From assembly GCA_030512295.1 (NCBI GenBank), contig JAULSR010000002.1:5146001-5210000 (forward strand): 64,000 nt of DNA, given 5' to 3'. Within the stretch, counting starts at the first letter, position 1. Every line of letters starts with the position of its first letter. The position numbers and the translations under genes are program-made. Source of the DNA: Bombardia bombarda. Its lineage: Eukaryota > Ascomycota > Sordariomycetes > Sordariales > Lasiosphaeriaceae. Shown piece after piece: positions 11,010 to 23,369 of the stretch. The notes under the pieces were generated by a model, which was not told where the DNA came from, made no database searches, and saw only the letters and a program-made list of their open reading frames with translations.

Positions 11010-13849
11010 TAACCGGTCCCCCCTGATGACGAGGGTGTGACGTCTGTGACCTCGGGTCTTTCTCCGGTCCCTTCCGGGCCTTTTTCTCCGAGCTCCTTTT
11101 CTCCTTCGGTCCCCTCGGGTGTTCTGTACCGGCTGTGCGCTCTCAGAACTATATAAATGACATGCCACTTTTTACCCTTTGTCGAAACAACGTGTCACAG
11201 AATACACCGCCCTGTGTTTGGTCGTTGCACTGATTTTGGCCTGGAAGCGACTGGCTGGTTTCACTCCCCCCCTTTCTTCCACCGTTCACCCCATTCTCAT
11301 TTGGGCCATTTCGGTGAGAGACTGGGTCCTAGATTCCCATTTCCTTTGCCCTTTTATCGTGCAGATATACATATTTGTCGGCATCAATGTCGATGGTGCG
11401 AGGGCCCTCATGGAAGGCTTGATCGAGAGAGTTGTTGGAGAGGAAAATGAGGAGAGAAACCGGCCAAGAAAGGAGAGAGACGTGCAGAGAAGAAATATGC
11501 ATGGAGGAAATTTCGTCAGTTTGCTATCATAAGTTAGTAATTTCGTTCATCTTCTTTTTCTGTATTGTATCAACTGGCTGATGCTGCTTGCGGTATCCCA
11601 GGCGACGAACCTCCCCTTTGAAGACGGTACAAAGAAATCACAACCATCTAAATACAAATGCAGTAGGAAGAACACTAGAACCTGAGCCATATCCTTGTTT
11701 AATTTGGTCTGAGCAGGTTACGAATGTGTTCCTACCCCTTTTTGAATTCTATACTGGGGTCTCGCAAGATATCTGTTGATGGACTTCTCACCGCTGCTGA
11801 AGTAATAGCTGTTTGCTTATCCTCTCCTTTACACCGATCGAGGGTTGTTTTGCCGAGCGCTGTAATGCCCGTGGTATTCTCAAGGAGAAGATCGCGAAAG
11901 GTGTCACTGTGGCCTGATATTGCTTTTATTCACTTGGATGAATGGTCTGATTCGGCTCTCCTGGCAAATTCTGTATGGATAGAGCTGGGCAAATTTCAGT
12001 GGCACTTCTCTAGCGGCACCCCTTTCTTCTGCCTCAAAACAAACAAGATTGTAAAGAATCTCGAACTGACGCCAAACCTGGCCATAATCTGGCCGTAACA
12101 GTGGGCGTGATGGGCTTATTCCATAGCCCGTATTGTATCTGCAGTTCGACACTGGCCTCTGTATGGTCTGTCGTTGTTTTTAACTGCCTTGTAAGTCTAG
12201 AGTTTAATTCCATGAAACACAGCTATTTTGTGGATTGTCGGGTATGTTTGGGTCTCAGGAACTTATACACACTCTTTTTGCGGCACCTGTAGCGGTACCG
12301 TAATCTCATATGATCCTTCCTCCCTACTAGTACGAACGTCTTTTGTTCAGAAGGTTTCAGTATTGAACTTGCAGATCAGCCAGGGGTAAATGTTTACTTT
12401 CAGTTCTGTCCTTACGTTGCTGTTGGCGTCGACCTTGAAGCGTAGTCGCCTACAAATATGAGTGAAAAAGCCCCGAAAGGCAGTACTGCACTGTCTATAT
12501 CTAACAGCTAACAACCAACAAACACAGTTGCTCTCGGAGCGTCAGGATATGGAATGAACGATAAATTCCACCGTTGAACACCTTCTGTAAAGCATGAAAA
12601 TGCCCAAGGAATATGCCCATCAATTGTACTCCTCCTTTCGACACCCACCCTAGGCAATGTGTAGAAATAATAGAGTAGGTATCTAGAATTCATGCCATCA
12701 TATTATGAAACTCCTACTATCCCTTTACATAGTGTAGCTGATCATTTCGTCTGTTCCTTCCGCGGTACAATAGACGGGCTCAAAGGAAGCTTGCAAACAA
12801 GCGCGTGATCGGCTGGGATTCTCCCCGTATCGTCCGGGCGAGTAGCTCATCGGGTATTTATGACCAACTCTAGATGACTATCAGCAGCCATCATATCCCG
12901 AAGCTTTGTCAATACCACCACCTGGAGCAATCAGAAGCATTAGGAGAGTGAGACAAGAAAAAAAAAAGAGTCTAGCAATGTCGACCCTCGCCAATGTCAA
13001 TGGGTTTATTGGTTCGCTACCCAGCTAAAGCCTCATATTCCCTTTTACCACCGCCATATCGGTCAATCATTTGTGTCAGCTGCTGTCTCCTTAGACTAAG
13101 ACGCAGGAAGGGTGCTGAGGGTAAGAAAATAGGTGGATTAATCCTACTCGTGACCGTAAATTATTAAGTAGCCGGACTCACAGGTGTGGTGATAGCCATA
13201 GGCACGGATGACCCTGGTCAAAGAGAGGAAATGCCATCCATAGAATAGTATACTCGATCCCCGGCCTTCTCTAGCTCAACACACATGTACAAATACACAC
13301 GGGACCCTTGTAGCCACCCAGACAGACCAGGATGGGTAAGCGGGACGGAAGGTCCAGGCAAATTCAGGGACTGTTTCTCTAACATCTAGTCTAATAGGGT
13401 AGGAGCAGGACGTTAAGAAAAGCAGAACAGGGCAACGGCGGTCTCAGCTCTCGCTACCAGCGCTTGTCGTGCCCCGTTACTTCTTGCGGGACCAACTGCC
13501 GGCATTCCTTCTCTACTCGGGCTCCCACAGCCTAACCTTCTGATAACACGCAAAACATCATTGAAGTCGGCCAATGGGCCCTCCTTAGAAAGATCGTCTA
13601 TTATCTCTTATCTCTGTGGTGAGCCACCTGACCCGTCGTTTGGTTGGAGAGAGAGCAACCGATAGACTCGTGAAAAGGGACCACCGCTCATGGGCGTCAT
13701 GGGGGCGGGAGCGGAGAAGGTCAAGAAAACAAATGGGGGAATAGATGCATACGGTCAGGAGTAAACTCTCCGAAACGAGTCGTATCTGGTAGAAACAGCA
13801 GCAGCAGGAAGCAGGAAGCAGACAAAAAGTCCCGGCTTGTATCCCTTTT

Positions 13850-13877
13850 TTTGACACCGCATCTTTGACACCGCATC
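13850..13877 (+). repeat. 14-bp exact tandem duplication
   Basis: TTTGACACCGCATC occurs twice in a row. Confidence 0.9.
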
Positions 13878-13988
13878 CATCCCCATACATACATAACTAC
13901 ATGCACGCACGCACAGTCATAGTGACGAAAAGCCAACCAGGGGAGCTAGCTGTCCGGTGCGGTCTCACGGATGAGTGAGCCGGTAGTC

Positions 13989-14019
13989 GTGGTGGTGGTG
14001 GTGGTGGTGGTGGTGGTGG
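13989..14019 (+). repeat. (GTG)n microsatellite
   Basis: About ten uninterrupted GTG units, followed by degenerate copies to about 14036. Confidence 0.95.
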
Positions 14020-14665
14020 CAATGGTGGTGATGGTGCCTGACTCGCCGTACCTTCCTGCCATTGATACATCCCTCTATCCCTCCCCGAATAGGTAAGGTT
14101 GTCCTGTAGAGTGAGTGAGAAAGTGGTCGATCCTGCAGTGATCTCAAAAAAGGAAAGAAAAAAAGAAAAGAAGAAAGAAAGTCGATATTGGATGGCGCAC
14201 GACGACGACGACGACGGTGATGATGAGAACGATAACGACAACGACAAACGACGGTGAATGAGCACGAAACGACCAGAAAAAGAAAAACTAAACCAAAGAA
14301 TGAAAGAGAAAACCACGCCATCCCCCCCCTCTTGTAAACGCAGATCTACAGATCGCATGTGGAAATTTTTGTCCAGCCCCCATCTCCCGACGATCACTGG
14401 GAAAATATGCCACGCTGCTCTCACGCAAGACCATGTCTCTCTTTAGTGGTTTTGCTTCTTATTCTTCGTCTCCTGTCTGTGAACAACACCACCACCTTCG
14501 GTAGTCACTAGTATGTACAGTACGGGTTTGAGCCAAGTACACGCACGCACGCACGCAAGCAAGCAATCGCACATCTAGACCTGGAGTCCAGTTCTGCCTA
14601 CTTACGAACAGCACGACCGACCGGGTTTCGGCCCCCTCGGCTCGGCTAGTGGAGTCTAGACAACA

Positions 14666-14702
<37 letters not shown>
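14666..14702 (+). repeat. (CAG)n microsatellite
   Basis: About twelve CAG units with one CAA interruption, not in a supported gene. Confidence 0.95.
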
Positions 14703-17700
14703 GGTCTGTACATACGGGACCGAGAGCAATAACCTAGCAAGGCAAGCGGAGAGGGATCGCCTTCCAGGATGCACAATCTCACCGGGGAGGAGTAGGGGGT
14801 GTAAGGATGCGAGGGAGCAAGATCGACACCCCCGAACCACAATGTCGTGTCGTTGAGCTGTCACGATGCTCTCCAATCTTTGCAGCCCGCCCTTCTCCTC
14901 CCAAACCCACAGCCCTTGCCCTCACTCACCCTTGTCTGCTGCTGGTGGTTGTTGACGCCGATTGATTGACTGGCTGGCTGGCAGACTGACGACAACGACG
15001 ACCATCCATGCGGCTTTCGTTCCGTCCGATCGAGTCAGTCAGTCCCGCGTCTGGATCTTATCTCGGAGTATGATGATCTCCTCATCCTCCACAGACGGCA
15101 CCCACACACAACACTCCGCGCCGCCGTCCGTACTCCGTTGGTGTGGCGCGGTGCGGTGCGGTGCGGTGTGATGTGATGTGAAGAGTGTGCAGCGTCTGGA
15201 CCAAGGTTGTAGCACGAATACCTAGGTAATGTCGTTACGGGTGGTGTACAAAAGCACAATTGTGACTCTCTCGGCCCAAGAAGGAAAGAGAGATGGGCGG
15301 GCATCTTGCCTTCTGGTAGCGGCGCGCGTGCCCCGCTGTTAGTCGAGCTTAATTTCTTGCGGTAAAAACCATCCTCTCGACCAAGCAGCAAGTACTTACA
15401 CACTCAAGGGGGGGCCACCGCACCACAGCGCCGCTGCTTCTTCCTGCCACGGGAGCTCCAGAGAGAGAGCAAGGCAAATTAATTTTCATCCCTCCCAATG
15501 GTGATTGAAGGTCGATGCAGAGGATTGAATAGGATTGACTGTCCATAACCCAACGAGGTATCCCGGAGGTGTCAAAGATCAAGCACACCCAGCAGCCGCA
15601 TAAAAAAGCCCGGGACCACCATGATGAAGTTAAGTTACCCCGGATGATCAACCGCTTTGAACCACTTCTGGGACAGACGAGCGCAATCGCTACCAAAAAA
15701 GAATCATGTCTGTCGGCCTGTCGGTCGTAACATGGAATCAACACCCATGTTTTGGCGTCCACGATCCAAAATGGTTGCGGTGGCATTTTGTGTTCTGATA
15801 TTTTCCCCGTACCCTCTTTCTTTAGGTTCCTTTTCCCGTTCGTCTCATGACAGGGGGGGTGGTTAGGTATTCATCTGATATCTCTGACGCCACGCAGCGC
15901 GCCGTGTGCATCCTCATCATCCTGGGGAGTGACTTCTTTGTGGAGATGAAAAGGCTTTCTTGCTTTTCGTGGATTTATTTTTTAATTGATGGTGGTAGGC
16001 GGCCTTGGCATCCGTCTATCCCTCTCTTTCTGCAGACACACACACACATATGCAACAGTGCGGCTGGGTGAAAAGGATGTGTGGTGTGTGCGTGTGTGAA
16101 AGACATGACCAACAACCACTGGCAGTGCTTGTCAAAAAGCTGGAGAGCAGGCCGGGCCAGGGCCAGGCGGGCTGCCAGGCTCTGCGGGCGGACCCCATGT
16201 CGATCATTGGTGAAGTCGCCGCAAACTGGCAGCTCTCCCGACTCGTCGGTAACAGCACATTTGATTTGGTGCTAACACGACTGACCTACTGTCTGTACTA
16301 ATGTACTGTACTGGACCATTCAACTCGTGAAAAAAGAAAGGAGGATTTGCAGGTTTGTTCTCCTCGTCCACAGTCCACACTACCGACATGATATGATAAT
16401 CCTGGGTCTGAATTTGACTCACCAGCGCCGCCGTAGGCTGTTATTCCCGCTCTGGTTGAATGTTATGTTGTACTTACCTACCTTAAGGTATGTACGAATA
16501 CTGGCTACCTGAGGTACTGTACCAATAGGCCGCCGCTCCTCGTGCCCCAGCCAGCGCATGCACTACTGATTTTCCTCACAAGCCACACGCAGAAGGGGAA
16601 GAAACGTGCCATCCCCATTTACAGAGAGTATTGAATCTCAAGGGGGACGCAATATTGGCGCTTGTGCGCGCAAGGAAAAAGGAAACAGGAAAGAAGAAGA
16701 CGATAGCTCCTCCTAATTTCCCCTTTTCAAGTAAATATGCACCTCATGCTGGGTACTTGGACTTTTTATTTTGACCCGTACAGTACCTCCTGTGTAGGCT
16801 TTCCAGTTGTCGTTGCCTTCTCCGGTAAGCACCGAGGTTGTGGTGGTTAAAATCGTGATGGCTAGTGGTTTTGCTAGGCAAGCTCAGCAAGGTAGGTACT
16901 GTCTTCACCCCTCGTCATTCTCCGTCAGTTTTAGTTGTTGCAGATCAGGGTCGCGATTGGTCACCGTCAAACGGCGAGCTACTGTAGTGCCATCGGTGCG
17001 TGTGCGTGCGGCACCTTGGACAGGATCGCAATGAGGTCCGTGGTGTGGAAATTTCCCGGCCAAGGATGGATGGGATGGGATGGGATGGATACCTGCTTGC
17101 TTGCTCCTGCCCTGTCTGTTGCTCCTGCCCTGTTGCCAGGTCGCGCTCACCCCACCATGTGTGGTGGATGGTGGATAGAGGAGGGAGTGACAGATCAGAC
17201 TGACAGTATATGTACGAATAACTGCACGGTATAACTGAATCTGGGGATCATCTTGTGCGTTACCTAGGTAGGTACCTACGTAGGTACGCACTGTACCTTA
17301 CATATGAGCAGCGCAGCGCAAATCCCTCTCAACATGTCGCATACTCTTAACTACCTGCCTACCTTACCTACTGAGTAGAGTGAGTAGGTAGGTGGTACAC
17401 TACCTGTTGCCATAAGTTGGCATCCAGTATCAAAGGAGATATGCATGTTGCGTATATCTGACCACCCATCAAGGAAGTAAAAAAGTGTGATAAACCCTCG
17501 GATACGTACTTGTGGCTGCTCGTTGCGTTCAACAGCCAATGGTTATTCTCCGCGCCTGATCGACGTGTGCGAAGGCCCCTTTCCTCTTCAAGATATGAAC
17601 GAGCGCTAGGTAGGGGGAGGGGCGTTGCTCCCTTTCCTAGTTGGTGCTCGCTAGGTACATACAAGGTAGGGAGGGAAAGCGACTGTTAGCAGGCTGGCTG

Positions 17701-19147
17701 ACAGGGCCGGTGAAAATGGCCGCGTTGGTGGAAAGGGACAAGAAAAAAAGAGAAAAGGGGGTGTGGGTGTGTGGGTGTGTGGGACATGGTGTTCATGCAG
17801 ATGGGGCTTGTGCGGTGCGTCAGAAAGTTCGTGGGGAAATGCTGCACATCACTACATTTGTGGTGGGCTGCTTGCTGGGAGGCTGGAAAACTGACGACAA
17901 CCTGGAAGTTACTTATTTGTACTACTGGTTAACACCACACGGATAACGAAAAAACCAACAAATCAAAGACGGCTCGAGGAGGGAGTCGCATCCCTGCTTG
18001 CCTTGCAGATGCAATTGCGAAAGCCTCTGTGAGTTAATTCCAAGTACATAAGGTACCGTGCTGTATGTACATGCACTGTACATGGTGTAAGTAAGGCCTT
18101 TGATGTGACGGGAAGGATGAATGAACCCGTAAATACCCTGTAGTCCAGGGGGATTTGTTGACGACACACTCTGGGAAATAAAGCCTCTTAGTCGTTGCAG
18201 CTCAATACGTGCGTATCCGTGGCTATTGCAAATCACCCAAGTCCAACACCCGATCAACTCTGGATTAAGTCCATCGCCTAAAGCTCATGTATCTTATACA
18301 GTACCTAATAGAACTAGTAGGCACTAACCTAGGTAGGTAACTTTCTTTTAAGCCCGGGCTGCCAAAAGACCAAAGCTCCTGTGCATGTACACTACTCCAT
18401 AGCTTCAAGCCACTCAACCGCTCGTAGCGGGCCATCGCGCGCCCCATGCTTCTTCGGCGACTTGCAAGGGTGTTTTTGGGTGGCTCCAGGCCCTGCGTTC
18501 CCCGAACGTAACCCTGTCACCTTTCTGGGTAAGTGGGGAAAGAGTCGACTTGCGGGAAGTCGCTTGATTGGCCGGGTCTGACTTCCTCCGAGAACTGTTC
18601 CATGTCAACTTCAGTTGTGCACACTGATTGCCTTCCTTTAGTACCTTTACATGTGCTTACTGTGTACATTACTTCGTCCGTTGGTGGGGACTCTGTCAAG
18701 CCTGTTTACGATGAAACCAACGAGATACTCGAGCTTGTGAGGTGAGAGGAGAGGGTGAGAAGTTCAGAGAGAAAGAAGCTCCATCATTGATTGTGGCCAC
18801 TAGTGGACCTCGACCTTTGATCTCTCGCGTGGAAACCCCGCGTCTGCGTTGGCGTTGATAGTCTCACATTTAGTGCGGCTACTGCAGATACAGAGGAGAG
18901 GCCATGCTCTGGCAGTAGTGTAGGTGTGGTTTTCCGTTCCATCGAACCACATCCAGCGAAGATCTCTTTTTGCCCCAACTAATAACGTTGTGCACCACCT
19001 CTGGGTTTGACGAGAGAGTCTGGAGGGAGTCTGGACTCTGCCGTCGCGACGATCATAAAGGTGTACGGATACATACCCTCGGCATGTGCGCTCAGGTTGG
19101 CTTGAGCTCGGCACCGATGAGAATGAGGCTCGTGCCGAAAGACCTTG

Positions 19148-19179
19148 GACAGTGGAGGTAAAAGACAGTGGAGGTAAAA
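19148..19179 (+). repeat. 16-bp exact tandem duplication
   Basis: GACAGTGGAGGTAAAA occurs twice in a row, followed by GAC of a third start. Confidence 0.9.
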
Positions 19180-22100
19180 GACCTGGGAGAGAGAGAGAGA
19201 GCCATGTCATACAGCAGCAGCACAGCTGCAGGTAGCCCACCCACACCCACAGGCAGACAACCTTAGGTAAGTTACCTATCTTAGTCATCCCAGGTATGTT
19301 ACGACTCAGGTAAATAAGGTACAGGGCAGTACACAGTAGCTAAGGTAGGTGAGGTAAGTATGGCTCAGGGGTATTCCCGCCCACGAAAATGGCATCTATA
19401 TTCGTAACTGCGTCGTAACTGTCATTGCAATCCCACGCTGGATGGTTATCACCATAACACAGTGGGTCGTTTGGATAGGATTGGTACACACAACAAACAC
19501 CGCCGCACCGTGAACCCTGACTTATATTACCTCAATTAAAGGGCTGAAAGGCAATCTTGCTGCTGTTCCAGTCCAAGCTTAGGATGCAACATGGGATCTG
19601 GCAGCAAGTTCTCGAGATATCTTTGATGCTTGGTTGGCTATGGCCCTTGCATTTAACCTCCATAAGATCGTCAAAAGCATATTACGCGATGTCACTTGTG
19701 ACTGTGCAAGTGGTCCAGGCCGAGTCTTGTCCATGAACGAAAAGAGTAGACTTGACCGCACGCAAGGTCCAGCGAGTACCCAAGTTGGGCAAGGAATCGG
19801 CTTGTGTAACATCCTCATAACTGGCGGCGTTGGTCTTTTATGTACAGTAGAGTGGAGTGCAGGCGTTAGAAAGGGGTGTGCGATCGTGACATGGAGATAA
19901 GTCTCGACGATAAGAAGTAATTTGAGTGCCAAGGAGATCACCCTGGCGGCAGCAAATGCGTGCTCGTAATTTTGCGCGTGTGTGCTCGTCCTCTTCTGCC
20001 CCTTTCCTGAGGATGGGAGGGAGCATTGCATGCGACAGACAGCATCTGTGACTGGACGCCAATGCTGCGCTCTGTTGTATCCGCCGTCTGCGATTGTGTT
20101 AACCGGAAAACCGCGCTAGTGCATAAGGTGCTGTAAAGCCGATGTGGCCAACATCGCTCCAGAAGAGGACTAGAGAAATCAAACGCACTTTTCATTTGCC
20201 CACGTCGTAATCCTGCCCTGTAACGGATGCAGAGAGCCGTACTTGGAAATGGGCAGTCATCAGGGGCCACCAACGCTGATCTTTGCGCGTAATAGAATTT
20301 TCAGCTCGCCGAGCTTGGAAGAAAGGCACATATTGACCAGTATGTGCCGAGAGGAAGACAAGTGAGCGACCGATTGAAGGCAAGGACAGGTGGTTACATT
20401 CGACGAGATCGATCGTCTTGCTGATATCGTCGTCTCTGCCCGGCCTTTGTCTCTCTTGATGTTGCTTTCGCAGCCAGAACCATTCGCAACGCTAACAAGG
20501 ACCGTAGCGGAACCCGTCCCGCCCCGCCTTGTCGTGCTCGGAAATTTTGTGGAGGGGGGAAGATCAGATGGAAACAGTAAGGCTCGCGTTAGTCCATGTA
20601 CGGGATGAGATTTCGGCACCCTGGCGGCGGCTCCGTGACACGGACACGGACTGGGCTCATGGGATGAACCTCGCCGTAGGCGTCGGGGCTTATACACCCT
20701 GGTTTGCCTGGTTAGGTGTAATCTGTCTGAGCCTGTTCGAGACTGAATACCCTGATTACGTACATAGGTAGCTGCTCACTGCTTAGCCAGCTTTCTCCTC
20801 TCCCGTTCGGCAGCCTTTCGGTCATTTAGTAGGGCATGGTCAAGTCGACGTGTAACTCGACAGCCGAGTCGAGGATCGACACCGACAAGCCCCAAAGCTT
20901 CAGACGAGTCCAGCATGCATTGCGGACTTTCCGCCAGGGATCAGCGGCGCGGCTGGCGGGTACATGATGCACAGCGAGAGCAAGATCAACCCAGGACTGT
21001 CAGACAGCATGAAAATGCGAAGACAACACCCAAGTATACAGCCGGGGTGCGTGATAGCGTGCCTATCGACGTACAAGCCAACTGACGATAGTGAAATATT
21101 GCCGAGGGCCATGTCCATGTTAGTCGCCTGATCTAGAAAGCAGACAACGGACTGACTGTACAAGGGGTTAGAAAGCATCTTGCTGCATACACTTATCGCC
21201 TACTCGCCATTGATCAGTCCAGGCAACCAAGGCATTGACTGACGAGGGTGATCTGGTTAAGTAGGGCCATAGCGCGTGCGTCGAACGGGTGGAGGTAGGT
21301 GATGGCATGTGTTGTTGCACTCCGGGTGATATCGAGAATGCTGTGTGCTGCGGATTTATTATGGGTACGGAAAGGATCTGTCCTGACGTTACGTTTCAGA
21401 AAAGCTTATTATTTTTCCCTTTACGCGACTGACCGGACATCAGTAAGATATGGCAGATTGAAGATTGACGAGATGCGCGCTCTGCCTCACCATTGTGGAG
21501 ATTTGGCGCTACAACGCGGCATTGGTAATATGGGAGGCTTTAATGATCCGGGATTAAGCAGGCTCGGCAGGCAGGCGCATGGAGTTTGTGGTGTTGACGA
21601 TGTTAAATCTGAGGGAGGAGCATTGACCCGTGAGTTGACATGCCAGCCAACGGGTTCGCCATCCGCAAGCTGCTCGGCTGCTTTCCATTCCTATCACCTG
21701 TCTCTCACATTCTGTGTGTGCGCAGACGCCATCCAATCTCTTGGTCAACTTGCGGATGCTGGAGGACTCGAGAACGGGAGGGAGCCGGGCCAAGTCAAGC
21801 TTTCAGTATACATTTTGTCGTGATGGCTCATCACATCAATGAAACCCCTGTCGTTGTCATCGTCGTCGCCGTTGTCGCTGTCGTCGTACACAGACAGGTA
21901 CCTGCCTATCCTAGACAGATAAGTACCTTTTGTCTGTCCCATGCACTCAAAAGGAACCGCCCTACCGTGCCTGCATACGGTAGACGAGCTGTCCGCAATG
22001 CGGGTAATGTTAGGCGGTCTCCATGTGTTAGACTTTTCTCCCGCCGTCCCGGGATACACAGTGTGTTGTGGCAGCCGTAGTGTGGTGTGAACCTAGGGAG

Positions 22101-22758
22101 GTAAATGTATTTAAGTATGTACATTCGTTACATACCTTAGTTACTTGGCCTACCTTAGGTATGTAGGCTCGGGTGTAACAGCGGCCGAGTACTGATGTTA
22201 GCACCACCTAATACATTGGGACATGGCAATCGCGGTGTTATCGCGAGGACACAAGGCCACGGGTAGTCGTGAATGGGAGGCGGGCCCAAGGTCGACCAAA
22301 GTGTCTCGAAGGCACTGCCGGCTTGTCCAATCAAGGCCTGTGTTGCCAATTACAGAGCCCGTCCCAGCTGAGCTCAGATGATGAACTTGGTATTGGGCCT
22401 CCCCTTTATGCTGGGTCGACATTCCTCATGCAGCAGCTGCATGTCGCTTCCAACCTTGGGGTCACCCCCATCTTTTTGGTCTGCTGTCGGGCTGTGTGCG
22501 CAGGTGTGGATGCACTGGGCTGTATGTATGTAGACATGTATGTACGTACCGTGACACGTACGTAAAGTTCGACATGTCAACGTCTGGTCTCGGACTGCTG
22601 CCGATGGGATGACTCGAGGCTCGAGGATCTGTTCGTTGCACAATCTTGTAGTTTACACCTCGGGCTGGCGGGGGTGGACCCATGAAATGTTTTTGGCACC
22701 AAGGGCAGACTCGGAGATGGAAGGCAGCAGCCCCAACCCCAAGCCTGTTAGACGCTGT

Positions 22759-22784
22759 CATGGCGACGAGACATGGCGACGAGA
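22759..22784 (+). repeat. 13-bp exact tandem duplication
   Basis: CATGGCGACGAGA occurs twice in a row. Confidence 0.9.
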
Positions 22785-23109
22785 CCCGTTCATGGCACAC
22801 ACGACTGAGTGACAGGCGACTGCCGAGTAGAGAGACATGCTTCTGGGCGCCGAGCAGGATGCAGGATGCATACGACGAGCTATCGACGACAACGACGGAT
22901 GACAGAAAGCCACAAAGTAGTATTCAGTTTAGTGTTAGCCAGCCCAGCTGGAAACTCAAAGGAGCTCGCTGCCAGCCACCCACCCCTCGTTGCAACTCCC
23001 ACCGGGCATGCATTTGCTCGAAAGAGGCTTGTAAACCTTACCAGGAAGGAGTTGGGCGCTCATGGCAGCAGCAGCAGCAGCGTGAGCGACGGACGCCAGA
23101 CCGAGTATT

Positions 23110-23137
23110 CCGCAATCCGCAATCCGCAATCCGCAAT
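23110..23137 (+). repeat. Heptamer repeat (CCGCAAT)x4
   Basis: Four exact 7-bp copies, preceded by a short CAG run at about 23062-23079. Confidence 0.95.
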
Positions 23138-23344
23138 CCCGCGTTCACCAATGATCGGCGGACTCGCGATCTTTGGCGAGCCACATGAACTACTCCGTGG
23201 AGGAGGGTTCTGAGGGAAAGAAAATGATTGGTACAGGCTGCCAGCAACGTATTTTAGTTGGTGATTTGCATATTATGGTGAAGAAGCAAGACGGCAACCG
23301 GGAAGGCAACTGATTAGGTACCTAGGCGTGCGTGGGCACACGCC

Positions 23345-23369
23345 CACACACACACACACACACACACAC
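23345..23369 (+). repeat. (CA)n microsatellite
   Basis: About twelve CA dinucleotides between GC-rich flanks. Confidence 0.95.

Noticed and set aside
11179..11532. 117-codon plus-strand frame with hydrophobic segments
   Set aside because: Opens with TTG rather than ATG, and no homology or introns support it.
13897..14424. 175-codon minus-strand frame with Ser/Phe-rich and poly-Pro runs
   Set aside because: Made by GTG and GACGAC-type microsatellites; no recognisable fold.
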